A stretch of 64,000 nucleotides of DNA from Alphaproteobacteria bacterium (GTDB lineage: Bacteria; Pseudomonadota; Alphaproteobacteria; Rhodobacterales; Rhodobacteraceae). How positions within the stretch are numbered: position 1 is the stretch's first letter; each line of letters opens with the position of its first letter. The DNA is taken from the NCBI GenBank assembly GCA_030425925.1, contig JAUHZO010000012.1, forward strand, positions 84,106-148,105, given 5' to 3'. Positions 17,233 through 26,958 of the stretch are shown here, piece after piece. The position numbers and the translations under genes were made by a program. Below the pieces are notes generated by a model. It worked only from the letters and a program-made list of their open reading frames with translations, was not told where the DNA came from and ran no database searches.

Positions 17233-18420
17233 TCAGCTCTTGCTCCGCGTTATGACAATCAGGGCCTGGACGACGGTATCGAAATGGGCGCTGTCAAGCG
17301 ATAGCGAAAGGCTGTTGACCGGAAACTCCCGCCCGGCGCGCCCCGGCAGGATCACGTTTTGGGCACGGTAGGTGGCAAATGTGGTGATCCCGCCTTCGAA
17401 CATGAAGCTTTCGTCCAGCGTGCGGGTGAATTTCCCGGTGATGTCGGTGGCGTCATAGCCGGAGATCTGCAGCAGATCGCCCAGATCGTCCGGCGCGTTG
17501 AACGGCACCGACAGGGCCGCCCCGGTGGAGTGGGCGATTTGCGAGAGCGTGTCGCGGTCGGCCTGCGTCAGCCCCGGATCGGCCAGCGTGAACTGCGCGC
17601 TGAGCAGGCGGGCCATGAGCGTGCTGTCGGTGCGGTGCGCGGCCAGCGCCACGTGCAGGTCGACCTTCTGATCGGGGGCGATCCCGAACACCATGGTGCG
17701 GGTCTGGCTGCCCGCGCTGGCAATGGCGGCCTTCTGCACGTTTTCCACGTCCTGCGGCAGGATTTCCACCCGCGTCGGCAGGCCGGTGGCGGGGTCGGTG
17801 GTAAACAGGCCCGAATAGTCGGCGGTGACCGGGCCCAGTTCGACCTCGCGCGCGAACAGGATGCGGCCCTGCACGGTGGTCAGCAGTGCGTCATGTGCGG
17901 CGTTGCCGGGGCGCGAGATCAGCTTGCCCATGGAATGGCCCAGCATGTCGGCCATGCGCCGCTCGCCTCGCTGGCGCAGATCGTCTAGCGGAATGCCCAC
18001 ATCCTCGCGCAGGGCTTCGGACAGGGCGACTTCGGTGCCCAGGGCCTTGTGCACGGTGCGCAGCACCACCGGGTTGTTCCAGTATTGCGCGGCCCAGCCC
18101 ACGATCATCACTGTCAAGGGGGCCAGAATGGTGATGACGGGGGTCAGCACCTCGATCCGCTTGTACCAGGGCAGGGCGGCCTGCGCCTTGAGCGGGGCAA
18201 GGTCGCTTTCGCGGATCGCCGCGCGATCCAGCGCGTAAAGGTCTTCCTTGCGGGCCAGCCGGGACAGTTCGACCTTGAGATCGTCGATCTCTTTCTCCAG
18301 CGCCTTGCTGCGCTCTTCGGCGCGGGCCAGTTTCGCGCGCAACTTGGGGAAGGGGCCGATCAAGGGCGTATCCTGATGCCGAAGGGGCCGAACGCGGCCA
18401 GACCAAAGGGGGTATTGCAA
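17233..18420 (-). CDS. Membrane protein with N-terminal coiled coil, unknown function
   Basis: About 395 residues. The N-terminus is a charged coiled coil (LRAKLARAEERSKALEKEIDDLKVELSRLA). It is followed by a membrane segment near residues 90-112 (VLTPVITILAPLTVMIVGWAA) and a large, probably periplasmic domain. Start codons are poor: TTG at 18420, or TTG at 18363, which would remove 19 residues that look unlike protein. I see no ATG in frame near the beginning. It is co-transcribed with the secreted protein downstream. No family recognised. Confidence 0.7.
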   Translation of the reverse strand: MQYPLWSGRVRPLRHQDTPLIGPFPKLRAKLARAEERSKALEKEIDDLKVELSRLARKEDLYALDRAAIRESDLAPLKAQAALPWYKRIEVLTPVITILAPLTVMIVGWAAQYWNNPVVLRTVHKALGTEVALSEALREDVGIPLDDLRQRGERRMADMLGHSMGKLISRPGNAAHDALLTTVQGRILFAREVELGPVTADYSGLFTTDPATGLPTRVEILPQDVENVQKAAIASAGSQTRTMVFGIAPDQKVDLHVALAAHRTDSTLMARLLSAQFTLADPGLTQADRDTLSQIAHSTGAALSVPFNAPDDLGDLLQISGYDATDITGKFTRTLDESFMFEGGITTFATYRAQNVILPGRAGREFPVNSLSLSLDSAHFDTVVQALIVITRSKS

Positions 18421-18540
18421 TCAAGAAGAGCATACCAGCAAAGCGGCGCGCGTCAAAGGCGCAGAGCCGGGGCGGGCCACGAAAAACGCCGCGGCAGGGC
18501 CGCGGCGCGTTCGGATCGGTGCGTGACCGGTGAAGGGCGT

Positions 18541-19095
18541 TCAGCCTTCGTCGTTGGTGGGCTGGGCCGTATAGGCGGGCTGGGCGGCAGGGGCCGCGGC
18601 GGCGGGCTGCGGGGCCGCCATGGCGGTCTTGGATCGGCTGCCGTTCAGCGGATCGTCCTGACGCTGCACCGAGCCTTCGAAATGCGCGCCGCTTTCGATG
18701 GCGATGGTCTTGTGGATGATGTCGCCCTCGACCCGCGCGGTGGCGGTCAGGCGGACCTTCAGGCCGCGGACACGGCCGACGATGCGGCCATTGACCACGA
18801 CGTCATCGGCGATCACCTCACCCTTGATCGTGGCGCTTTCGCCGATGGTCAGCAGGTGGGCGCGGATGTCCCCTTCGACCGTGCCTTCGACCTGGATGTC
18901 GCCGGTGGTCTTGATGTTGCCGGTGATGTGCAGATCGTTCGACAGGGTCGACGCGGCGGGCTTGGCCTTGGGAACCGAGGACTTGAAATCGGTGCCGGTG
19001 GCAGATGTGGAAGGGCGCCCCATGTCGGAGCCCGCGGGCTTTGGCGCGTTTTCGGCGTTCGGACCGGGCTCGTTGATTTTGCTCTTAGAAAACAT
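18541..19095 (-). CDS. Bactofilin (polymer-forming cytoskeletal protein)
   Basis: 184-residue bactofilin. A disordered N-terminal tail of about 50 residues, rich in Pro and Ala, precedes the beta-helix core (ITGNIKTTGDIQVEGTVEGD, then repeated short GEVIADDVVVNGR-type rungs), and a Pro/Ala tail closes it. Bactofilins polymerise without nucleotide under the inner membrane and place cell-wall enzymes. Its start overlaps the M23 peptidase gene by 11 bases, matching the known bactofilin-M23 partnership in cell-shape control. Confidence 0.92.
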   Translation of the reverse strand: MFSKSKINEPGPNAENAPKPAGSDMGRPSTSATGTDFKSSVPKAKPAASTLSNDLHITGNIKTTGDIQVEGTVEGDIRAHLLTIGESATIKGEVIADDVVVNGRIVGRVRGLKVRLTATARVEGDIIHKTIAIESGAHFEGSVQRQDDPLNGSRSKTAMAAPQPAAAAPAAQPAYTAQPTNDEG

Positions 19096-20428
19096 CGTTC
19101 GCAGCCTTGATATAGATCATGGGATTGACGGGTTTGCCGCCGACACGGACTTCGTAGTGCAAATGCGTCCCGGTCGACCGTCCAGTGTTCCCCATATCAC
19201 CGATGCGTTGCCCGCGCGAGACCCTTTGGCCGACGTTCACGCGAATTTTCGACATGTGGGCGTAGCGGGTCTCGATGCCGAACTCGTGCTGGATCTTGAC
19301 CAGGCGGCCATATCCCGAGGACCAGCCGGCATGGATCACCACGCCATCGGCGGTCGAGTAGATCGGCGTGCCGTGCGGCGCGGCAAAGTCGGTGCCGGCA
19401 TGCAGGCGGCCCCAGCGGTAGCCAAAGCCCGAGGTGAAGCGGAACGGGTCCTTGAGCGGCGAGGCAAAGGGCGCCTTTTGCGCCGCGATGCGGTAGAGGT
19501 TCAGCCGGTCCATCTGGTTCAGGATGCGGTTGGCGCGCTGGGTGTCCTCGGACGGCGCCTCGCCCCGGGTGGAGAAGCTGAGCGGCGCCAGCGGGCCGCC
19601 CTGGCCGGAATAGCCCTTGCGCACCTGGCTCAGGATGCTGTCGGGGTTCATGCCGGCGGCCTGGAACATCTTGTCCAGCGGCTTGACCGACACGGTCATA
19701 GCCTCTTCGAGCTGGCGGAAGATCGTGTCGTTCTTCTCTTCCATGCGCTCGATTTCGGCCTGCATCTCGGAGGCGCGGATCAGCGCCTGCTGGGCATCGG
19801 CGACCACCTGGTCGCGTTCCTCGGCGGTGCGTGCCAGCGCCGCGGCCAGCATGTCGAGCGCGCTGTCATCGGTGCTGACGGCCCCGGCCAGCGCGGTGCC
19901 GCCCTCGGCAATCTCGGCTTCCAGCGCGGCCAGGCGCTGGGTGATGTCCTCGCGGGCCCGCATGGTGTCGCGCAGAGTGGCCTGGATCACGTCGATCCCG
20001 GTTTCCAGTTCGCGGCGGCGGGCTTCGGATTCCAGCAGTTCGGTCTGCATGACCGACACCTGGCGCAGCGCGCTGTTGAAGCGCTCCTGCGCGGCCTGCG
20101 CCTCGGCGGCGCGGGCATCGCGTTCGGCCGAAAGCGCGTTCAGGCGCTGCTGATAGGTGATCTGTTCGCGCCGGGCCTGTTCGCGGTAGCTGCCCGCGCC
20201 GATGGAATCCATCAGCAGGATGGCGGTTGCGACGATGGTCCAGGCCACCACAAGCGTCGCGCCGACAAAGGCGACGGCCTGGGTTTCCGGTCTGAGGCGG
20301 ATGAACCGCGTGTCATTGTCCGAGCGCAGAAAGAGACGACGTTCCGGAAAAAAACGCTCCAGCGCCGCATGAGTCTTGATTGCCAGACGTGTTCTCACCC
20401 GACTGCACCCCGATCCGTCCCTACACAT
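19085..20428 (-). CDS. M23 (LytM) peptidoglycan endopeptidase with coiled coil
   Basis: Membrane-anchored M23 metallopeptidase expected to cut peptidoglycan cross-links. After a short cytoplasmic tail there is one membrane segment (AVAFVGATLVVAWTIVATAIL), a long periplasmic coiled coil, then the LytM domain with zinc ligands HAGTD and THLHYEV and the intermediate YAHMS. I chose ATG 20428 (MCRDGSGCSRVRTRL) because GGGGAG lies about 9 bases upstream; GTG 20398 is an alternative. It overlaps bactofilin by 11 bases. Confidence 0.88.
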   Translation of the reverse strand: MCRDGSGCSRVRTRLAIKTHAALERFFPERRLFLRSDNDTRFIRLRPETQAVAFVGATLVVAWTIVATAILLMDSIGAGSYREQARREQITYQQRLNALSAERDARAAEAQAAQERFNSALRQVSVMQTELLESEARRRELETGIDVIQATLRDTMRAREDITQRLAALEAEIAEGGTALAGAVSTDDSALDMLAAALARTAEERDQVVADAQQALIRASEMQAEIERMEEKNDTIFRQLEEAMTVSVKPLDKMFQAAGMNPDSILSQVRKGYSGQGGPLAPLSFSTRGEAPSEDTQRANRILNQMDRLNLYRIAAQKAPFASPLKDPFRFTSGFGYRWGRLHAGTDFAAPHGTPIYSTADGVVIHAGWSSGYGRLVKIQHEFGIETRYAHMSKIRVNVGQRVSRGQRIGDMGNTGRSTGTHLHYEVRVGGKPVNPMIYIKAANDVF

Positions 20429-20570
20429 GGCGTCCGGCTCCCCGATCCGACGCCCTGAAACCCGCCTTACCCATCCATTCACGTTTTCGCAAGTTTTTTG
20501 GGAGGGCGATTCGGTCGCGGCGGGCCAGATGTGGCGAAAAGGCAAAAATCCGCCTGCGACGACGCCTTGT

Positions 20571-21383
20571 TCAGGTCTGTTGATCCGCCAGCGGCCAGTA
20601 GAAATCCGGTGGCATCCCGGCTTCGGCGCGCTTTTCCTCGTTGAAGGGGGGCTTCAGCGCGCCTTTGAAATACTTTTTGACCAGCGTGTGGAAGACAGAT
20701 TTCGGGTCCGCGTCATGGCGGCCACACAAGAAGTGGAACCATTTCGACCCATAGGCCACATGCCCCACCTCTTCGGCATAGATCACCTCGAGCGCGGCGA
20801 CGGCGCTGTCGGCCCTCGCCTTGCGGAAGATCCCGATCATGCCGGGGGTGACGTCGAGCCCGCGGGCTTCCAGCACCATGGGCACGACGGCCAGCCGGCC
20901 CATGAAATCGTCCACCGTGTCCTCGGCGGCGCGCCACATGCCGGCATGGGCGGGCAGGGCACCGTAGAAGCTGCCCAGTTCTTCGAGGCAGTCGCAGATC
21001 AGGTTGAAATGCTTCGATTCCTCGTCCGCCGCCTTGACCCAGTCGTCGTAGAAGCCCAGCGGCATCGGCGTGTCGGCAAAGCGCGGGATGATGTCCCAGT
21101 GCAGGTCGACGGCGTTCAGCTCGATATGCGCGACGGCGTGCAGCAGCGCGATGCGGCCCTGCGGGCTGCCGGGCCTGCGCCTGGGCACGTCGCGCGGGTC
21201 CAGCAGTTCGGGCCGGTCCGGGCGCGACGGGCGCAGGGGCGGGGTGGCGCGGCCAAGCGGCAGCGGCGCGTCCGCCGCCCGTGCCGCGACCCATTGCGCG
21301 GCATATGCGCGGGATTTCGCCGTCTTCTCGCGGCCGTCGGCGGTGGTCAGAACGTCCACCGCCATGTCACACAGCGTCTGCAT
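20571..21383 (-). CDS. DUF455 ferritin-like protein
   Basis: 270-residue helical protein of the DUF455 ferritin-like family. Metal-ligand patterns typical of di-iron helical bundles are visible: AHIELNAVDLHWD, DEESKHFNLI and AEEVGHVAYG (ExxH pairs). The enzymatic function is not known. I start it at the ATG giving MQTLCDMAVDVL, preceded by AGGAGAGAC; the open frame upstream crosses three hairpins and is not coding. The segment ends at FYWPLADQQT. Confidence 0.85.
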   Translation of the reverse strand: MQTLCDMAVDVLTTADGREKTAKSRAYAAQWVAARAADAPLPLGRATPPLRPSRPDRPELLDPRDVPRRRPGSPQGRIALLHAVAHIELNAVDLHWDIIPRFADTPMPLGFYDDWVKAADEESKHFNLICDCLEELGSFYGALPAHAGMWRAAEDTVDDFMGRLAVVPMVLEARGLDVTPGMIGIFRKARADSAVAALEVIYAEEVGHVAYGSKWFHFLCGRHDADPKSVFHTLVKKYFKGALKPPFNEEKRAEAGMPPDFYWPLADQQT

Positions 21384-21400
21384 CGTCTCTCCTGGCGGGG

Positions 21401-21471
21401 GCGAAATCCTGCAAGGATTTCGCGCCGGGACGTTTGCAACGTCCCGGTCCGTTTTCTTGCAAAGAAAACGG
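21401..21471. repeat. Three tandem perfect hairpins
   Basis: Three hairpins, each with exactly 10-base perfect arms and a 3-base loop, lie one base apart: 21401-21423, 21425-21447 and 21449-21471. Stem sequences differ but each loop region reads TGCA-like. They fill the gap between bcp and the DUF455 gene on the minus strand. Confidence 0.85.
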
Positions 21472-21481
21472 CGGCGCAAGC

Positions 21482-21931
21482 TCAGAGCGCGCGCGCCGCC
21501 TCCAGCACCGCCTCGGCATGGCCGGGCACCTTCACCTTGCGCCATTCCTGCGCGATCCGCCCCTCGGCGTCGATCAGGAAGGTGGAGCGCTCGATCCCCA
21601 TGAACTTCTTGCCGTACATGGATTTTTCCTTCCACACGCCGAACTTTTCGCACACGTCCGACGCCTCGTCGGACAACAGCGGCACGGTGAGGTTCTTCTT
21701 GGCCATGAACTTTTCGTGGCTGGCCAGGCTGTCCTTGGACAGGCCGAACACCTTCACGCCCGCCGCCTCGAACTCGGGCAGGAGCGCGGTGAAGGCCTCG
21801 TTCTCCTTGGTGCAGCCCGAGGTGTCGTCGCGGGGGTAGAAGAACAGCACCACCGGCGCGCCCTTCAGCGCCGACAGGGTGATCTCGCCGGAGGTGCCGG
21901 GCAGGGTGAAATCGGGGGCCATGTCGGACAT
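21482..21931 (-). CDS. bcp: Peroxiredoxin, BCP/PrxQ type
   Basis: 149-residue thiol peroxidase that reduces peroxides in the cytoplasm with electrons from thioredoxin or similar. The peroxidatic Cys40 sits in DDTSGCTKEN. The resolving Cys that many BCPs have five residues later is absent; the other Cys is at 94 (SDVCEKFGVW), and whether it acts as the resolving residue is uncertain. It starts MSDMAPDFTLPG and is divergent from the AsmA-type gene. Confidence 0.92.
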   Translation of the reverse strand: MSDMAPDFTLPGTSGEITLSALKGAPVVLFFYPRDDTSGCTKENEAFTALLPEFEAAGVKVFGLSKDSLASHEKFMAKKNLTVPLLSDEASDVCEKFGVWKEKSMYGKKFMGIERSTFLIDAEGRIAQEWRKVKVPGHAEAVLEAARAL

Positions 21932-22014
21932 GCGTGTCTCCTTTACGCGCTTGAGCTATGCTGTGTCCCGTACCAGAACGTCAGCAAGAGTAACGCGCCG
22001 GGGCCGGGTTTCCA

Positions 22015-25000
22015 GTGACCGCACCGACAGACATTGCCGAACCGGGCCCCGAGGGCGGCCCGGCCCCGCGCCGCCGCCATGCGGGGCGTTGCGCGGCGCT
22101 GGCGCTGCTGGCGCTGATGGCGGCGGCGCTGGTCGGGCTGGCCGTGGCCATGGTGGACCGGCCGGTGGCGGCCCCGGCCTGGCTGCGCGTCAAGATCGAG
22201 GAGCGCATCGCCGCAACCCTGCCGGGCATCGAGATCCGCTTTGGCCGGATGAGCCTGCTGGTCCAGCGCTCCGGGCTGGCGCGGGTCATCCTGTGGGACG
22301 TGGACATCCGCAACGCGCGGGGCGAACAGGTGGCGGCGCTGTCGGATATCGAGGCGGGGCTGGCGCCGGGGCCGCTGTTGCGCGGGCAGCTGGTGCTGAA
22401 GGAGGCGCAGGTCTCGGGCGCGTTCGTCACCGTCAAGCGCGACGTCCAGGGACGGCTGGGCCTGGCCCTGGGTGATGTCTTTGCCGAGGACACCCGCACG
22501 CCGGACCTGCCGCAGATCGTGCGCCAGGTGGACACGCTGTTTCAGGACCCGCGGCTGGCCGGGCTGCGGCTGGTGGAGGCGGACGCGCTGACGCTGCGCT
22601 ACGAGGATGCGCGGGCGCGGCGCGGCTGGACGGCGGATGGCGGGCGGCTGCGTCTGGCGCGCGAGGCAGGGCAGTTGCGCCTGTCGGGCGACCTGGCGCT
22701 GCTGGGCGGCGGTGCCGGCGTGGCGGCGGTGGAGCTGAACGCCGCCAGCCCCATCGGCGAGGACAGCCTGGACTTCGGCATCGTGCTCAGCGATCTGGCG
22801 GCGCAGGACATCGCCACGCAAAGCCCGGCGCTGGCCTGGCTGCGGGCGCTGGACGCGCCGATTTCCGGCGCGCTGCGCTCGCGTCTGGATGCCGACGGGG
22901 CGCTGGGGCCGCTGAACGCCACGCTGCGCATCGGCGAGGGGGTGCTGCAGCCCAACCTGGCCACGCGGGCGCTGCCGTTCGAGGCGGCGCGGGCCTATTT
23001 CACCTACGACCCCGGGGCCGCGCTGCTGCGGTTTGACGAGGTGTCGGTCCGCTCGCCGCTGGGGCAGGTCACCGCCGAGGGCAAGGCGCAGCTGGTGGGG
23101 CTGGACAGCGGCTGGCCGACGCGGCTGACCGGGCAGTTCCGCGCCACGTCGCTGGAGATGGCCGAGGGCACGCTGCTGGACCGGGCGTTGGTGCTGAGCG
23201 CGGCCGAGGCCGATCTGCAGCTGCAGCTGGAGCCGTTCACGCTGCAGATCGGGCGGGTGCAAAGCACCGATCCCGCGCTGCCGGTGACGGCACGGGGCAC
23301 GCTCTACGCGCGCCCGGACGGGTGGGAACTGGCGCTGGACGCGCGTCTGGCGCGCACCGACCGGGCGCAGCTGCTGTCCTACTGGCCCGAAACCGCGCTG
23401 CCGCGGCCGCGCGCCTGGGTGGCCGACCATGTCCGGGCCGCCGAGTTGGCCGACGTCACGCTGGCGCTGCGCAGCCTGCCGGGGGCGGCGCCGCATGTCT
23501 ATCTCGATGCCGCGGTGGAGGGGGCCGATGTGGCCTACAACCCGCGGCTGCCGGCCTTGGGGGACGGCGCCGGGCGGCTGACCATCGACGGCAACCGGCT
23601 GGCGCTGCGCCTGTCGGCGGGCACGATCCGGCCCGGCGCGGGCGGCGCGGTGGATCTTGCCGGGTCGACCCTTGTCATCCCCGATCTGCGCGCGCCCACG
23701 GTCCGGGGCGAACTGGCGCTGTCGGCCCGCGGCAGCCTGACCGCCGCGCTGGCCTATCTCGACAACGAGGCCTGGCAGCTGCTGTCCAAGGTGGGCCGCG
23801 ATGCGACGCTGGCCAGCGGCGCGGTCACGCTGGACGGGCGCATCACGATGCCGCTGGTGCGCGGGTTGAAGCTTTCGCAGGTCGACCTTGCGCTGGACGG
23901 CGTGCTGCGCGAGGTGGCCAGCGACACGCTGGTGCGCGGCCACAGCCTGCGCGCGGCACGGCTCGACCTGGCGGTGAGCAATGACGAGGTGGAGGTGGCG
24001 GGGCCGGTGACGCTGTCGGGCGTGGCGGCGAGAGGCACCTGGCGGCAGCCGCTGCGGGGCGGCGGCATGAGCCGGGTGCGTGCCGAGGTCACCCTGAACG
24101 ACCGGGCGCTGCGCGCCTTTGGCGTGACCCTGCCACAGGGCCTTGTCAGCGGCGAGGGGCAGGCGGCGCTGAGCGTGGATCTGCCCGCGGGCCGCCCGCC
24201 CGAGTTCCGCGCCGAAAGCGATCTGGCCGGGCTGAGCCTGTCGATCCCGCAGATCGGCTGGACGCTGCCGCGCCGCGGCACCGGGCGGCTGGCGGTGGCG
24301 GGCCGGCTGGGCACGCCGGTGGAGATCGACCGGCTCGAACTGACCGGCGCAGGGCTGCGGGCCGAGGGCCGGTTGGCGCTGACCGCCAGCGGCGGGTTCG
24401 AGGCGCTGGAGCTTTCGCGGCTGGAGGTCGGCTCGTGGCTGGCCAGCGCGGGGCGGCTGGTGGCGCGGGGGCCGGGGGCCGCCCCCGGCGTGGCGCTGCA
24501 GGGCGGAACGCTGGACCTGCGCCGCGCACCGTTCGGCGCGACGGGGGGCGACAGCAACTCTGCTGCGGGGGGCGGCGGGCCCGTGCGCCTGGCGCTTGAC
24601 CGCCTGCAGGTCACCGACAGCATCGTGCTGGACCGGTTTCGCGGCGATTTCGACACCGCCCGCGGGCTGCGCGGGCAGTTCTCGGCCCGGCTGGGCGGGG
24701 TTGCGCCCATCGACGGCCAGGTGCTGCCCTGGAACGGCGGCACCGCCTTTCGCATCGACGGCGAGGATGCCGGCGACATTCTGAAGGCGGCCAACCTGCT
24801 CAGGACGGTCAAGGACGGCAGGTTCCGGCTGGACATGACGCCGGTCCCCGGTCAGCCCGGCACCTATGACGGGCAGATGCGCATCGAAGGCACCCGGCTG
24901 CAGAAGGCCCCGGCCATCGGCGCTCTGCTGGATGCGATCAGCATCGTCGGGCTTCTGGACCAGCTGAACGGGCCGGGCATCTACTTTTCCGAGGTCGAGG

Positions 25001-25317
25001 CCGAATTCCGCCTGACCCCCGGCCAGGTGATCCTCAGCCGGTCCAGCGCGGTGGGGCCGTCGATGGGGATTTCGCTGGACGGCTATTACGATCTGGCCTC
25101 GGGGCAGATGGACATGCAGGGGGTGCTGTCGCCGATCTACATGGTCAACGCCATCGGGCGGCTGATCGCGCGGAAGGGAGAGGGGCTGATCGGGTTCAAC
25201 TTCAACCTCAAGGGCACGGCAGAGCGTCCGCGGGTCCTGGTGAACCCGCTTTCGGTCTTCACGCCGGGGATGTTCCGTGACATCTTTCGCCGCCCGCCCC
25301 CGAAGGTGACGCAATAG
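22015..25317 (+). CDS. Large AsmA-like/DUF3971 (YhdP-type) envelope protein
   Basis: 1100 residues. An Arg-rich cytoplasmic N-terminus is followed by one membrane segment ([21 protein letters not shown]), then a very long periplasmic, repeat-rich beta region and an AsmA-like C-terminal domain ([20 protein letters not shown] through [19 protein letters not shown]). Such proteins form hydrophobic grooves that bridge the periplasm and are implicated in moving phospholipid to the outer membrane. The start is GTG at 22015, 83 bases from divergent bcp. It is followed closely by queA. Confidence 0.85.
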   Translation: MTAPTDIAEPGPEGGPAPRRRHAGRCAALALLALMAAALVGLAVAMVDRPVAAPAWLRVKIEERIAATLPGIEIRFGRMSLLVQRSGLARVILWDVDIRNARGEQVAALSDIEAGLAPGPLLRGQLVLKEAQVSGAFVTVKRDVQGRLGLALGDVFAEDTRTPDLPQIVRQVDTLFQDPRLAGLRLVEADALTLRYEDARARRGWTADGGRLRLAREAGQLRLSGDLALLGGGAGVAAVELNAASPIGEDSLDFGIVLSDLAAQDIATQSPALAWLRALDAPISGALRSRLDADGALGPLNATLRIGEGVLQPNLATRALPFEAARAYFTYDPGAALLRFDEVSVRSPLGQVTAEGKAQLVGLDSGWPTRLTGQFRATSLEMAEGTLLDRALVLSAAEADLQLQLEPFTLQIGRVQSTDPALPVTARGTLYARPDGWELALDARLARTDRAQLLSYWPETALPRPRAWVADHVRAAELADVTLALRSLPGAAPHVYLDAAVEGADVAYNPRLPALGDGAGRLTIDGNRLALRLSAGTIRPGAGGAVDLAGSTLVIPDLRAPTVRGELALSARGSLTAALAYLDNEAWQLLSKVGRDATLASGAVTLDGRITMPLVRGLKLSQVDLALDGVLREVASDTLVRGHSLRAARLDLAVSNDEVEVAGPVTLSGVAARGTWRQPLRGGGMSRVRAEVTLNDRALRAFGVTLPQGLVSGEGQAALSVDLPAGRPPEFRAESDLAGLSLSIPQIGWTLPRRGTGRLAVAGRLGTPVEIDRLELTGAGLRAEGRLALTASGGFEALELSRLEVGSWLASAGRLVARGPGAAPGVALQGGTLDLRRAPFGATGGDSNSAAGGGGPVRLALDRLQVTDSIVLDRFRGDFDTARGLRGQFSARLGGVAPIDGQVLPWNGGTAFRIDGEDAGDILKAANLLRTVKDGRFRLDMTPVPGQPGTYDGQMRIEGTRLQKAPAIGALLDAISIVGLLDQLNGPGIYFSEVEAEFRLTPGQVILSRSSAVGPSMGISLDGYYDLASGQMDMQGVLSPIYMVNAIGRLIARKGEGLIGFNFNLKGTAERPRVLVNPLSVFTPGMFRDIFRRPPPKVTQ

Positions 25318-25330
25318 ACGGAACGGTTTG

Positions 25331-26380
25331 GTGAAACTGGACGATTTCGATTTCGAACTGCCGGAGCGGCTGATCGCCACGCGGCCGGCGCGGCCACGTT
25401 CGTCCGCGCGGCTGCTGGTGGCACAGGGGGCTGGCATCACCGATGCGGTGGTGCGCGATCTGCCGGGGTTCCTGCGTCCGGGCGACCGGCTGGTGCTGAA
25501 CGACACCCGCGTGATCCCGGCGCGGCTGACGGGTGAGCGGCGGCGTGTGGGCGCGGACGGCGAGAGCGCGGCGAAGATCGAGGTGACGCTGCTGGAGCCG
25601 CGCGCGGACGGGACCTGGGCGGCGCTGCTGAAACCGTTGAAGAAGGTGCGCGAGGGCGAGGAGATCGTGTTCTCGCCGGGCCTGATGGCCCGTCTCGAGG
25701 CGAAGGCGGACGGGCAGGCGGTGTTGCGGTTCAATATGGCAGGGGAGGATTTCGACGCGGCGTTGAACGCAGCAGGCGCCATGCCCCTGCCGCCCTACAT
25801 CGCCGCCAAGCGACCGGCGGATGCGCAGGACCGCGAGGATTACCAGACGGTTTGGGCGCGGCATGCCGGGGCGGTGGCTGCGCCCACGGCATCCTTGCAT
25901 TTCGATGCCGAACTGCTGGCGGCGCTGGAGGCGCGGGGTGTCGGGTTTACCCATGTCACGCTGCATGTGGGGGCGGGGACGTTCCTGCCGGTCAAGGTGG
26001 ACGACGTCACGCAGCACAGGATGCATGGCGAATGGGGGCATGTGACGGCTCGGGCCGCGGCAGAGATCGCCGCCACCAGGGCCGCGGGCGGACGGGTGAT
26101 CCCGGTGGGCACCACCGCCCTGCGCCTGATCGAGACGGCGGCGCGGGGCGGGCAGATCGCGCCGTTCGAGGGTGTGACGGATATCTTCATCTATCCCGGT
26201 TTCGAATTCCGCGTCACCGATGCGCTGATGACGAATTTCCACCTTCCCAAATCCACCCTGATGATGTTGGTCTCGGCCCTGATGGGGCAGGAGCGCGTCC
26301 GTGCCTTGTATGACCATGCGATTGCCGCGGAGTACCGGTTTTTCTCTTATGGCGACGCGTCTTTGTTGATTCCGGAGTAA
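25331..26380 (+). CDS. queA: S-adenosylmethionine:tRNA ribosyltransferase-isomerase QueA
   Basis: Enzyme of queuosine synthesis that transfers and isomerises the ribosyl group of SAM onto 7-aminomethyl-7-deazaguanine at the wobble position of tRNA. Family segments are [49 protein letters not shown] and the C-terminal [20 protein letters not shown] start it at GTG 25331 ([12 protein letters not shown]) as in relatives; a TTG directly before it is the alternative. It is 13 bases after the AsmA-type gene. Confidence 0.96.
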   Translation: MKLDDFDFELPERLIATRPARPRSSARLLVAQGAGITDAVVRDLPGFLRPGDRLVLNDTRVIPARLTGERRRVGADGESAAKIEVTLLEPRADGTWAALLKPLKKVREGEEIVFSPGLMARLEAKADGQAVLRFNMAGEDFDAALNAAGAMPLPPYIAAKRPADAQDREDYQTVWARHAGAVAAPTASLHFDAELLAALEARGVGFTHVTLHVGAGTFLPVKVDDVTQHRMHGEWGHVTARAAAEIAATRAAGGRVIPVGTTALRLIETAARGGQIAPFEGVTDIFIYPGFEFRVTDALMTNFHLPKSTLMMLVSALMGQERVRALYDHAIAAEYRFFSYGDASLLIPE

Positions 26381-26384
26381 GCCA

Positions 26385-26834
26385 TTGAAGATCAAACTGG
26401 AACATCTGCCCAGGCTTCTGCGTTGGGCACCGTTTGCCCTGATCGGGCTCAGCGTCGGTTTTTATCTGTTCGATCTGTGGCGCGCAGGCATCGTGGCGGC
26501 GCTTCTGGCGCTGGTGGTGAACCGAGTTTTCAAGCGGCGGGCGGCAAAGCTTTGGCTGGCGCGCCATCTGACGGATGCGACCGAGACGGATCTGCGCATG
26601 ATTGCGCGCCAACTGGACCTGCAGGCCTCAAGCCCCAAAAAGACCACGGCCTGGGGCAAGGCGACGGCCAGCAACCCGACGGCGGGGCACGGCATCCGGC
26701 TGCTGCAGCTCGACAGCGACTACGCGCTGGAAATGATGTTCTGCGATGTGGGCATCGTCGATTTCTGGATCGCCCCCGAAGACCTCAAGGCCGGACGGTG
26801 GGAGCGCGCCTGGGCGGCCACGGCAGGCGGCTGA
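26385..26834 (+). CDS. Small membrane protein of unknown function
   Basis: 149 residues starting at TTG 26385 (MKIKLEHLPRLLRW), four bases after the queA stop. Two adjacent hydrophobic segments (APFALIGLSVGFYLF and AGIVAALLALVV) form an N-terminal hairpin in the membrane. The rest is a soluble domain ending WERAWAATAGG. No family recognised. Likely translated with queA. Confidence 0.7.
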   Translation: MKIKLEHLPRLLRWAPFALIGLSVGFYLFDLWRAGIVAALLALVVNRVFKRRAAKLWLARHLTDATETDLRMIARQLDLQASSPKKTTAWGKATASNPTAGHGIRLLQLDSDYALEMMFCDVGIVDFWIAPEDLKAGRWERAWAATAGG

Positions 26835-26881
26835 TTTCCGCCGCAAGCTGCCGCCTTTCATGCGAATTTCGCCGCTCTGAG

Positions 26882-26904
26882 CCTTTCACGTCATCCGTGA
26901 AGGG
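26882..26904 (+). terminator. Hairpin after the queA unit
   Basis: Near-perfect nine-base arms (CCTTTCACG at 26882-26890, CGTGAAGGG at 26896-26904, one wobble pair) with a five-base loop, 47 bases after the stop codon. No clear U-tract, so the call is tentative. Confidence 0.45.
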
Positions 26905-26958
26905 CATAGGTCGGTTCCGGGACGGACCCTCGCGCGCAGGACTGAAAAGGATGTGGCC

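Noticed and set aside
21943..25782. 1279-codon open frame on the minus strand opposite the AsmA-type gene
   Set aside because: GC-rich DNA lacks stop codons; the antisense product is low-complexity Arg/Gln/Pro-rich and the sense gene is well supported.
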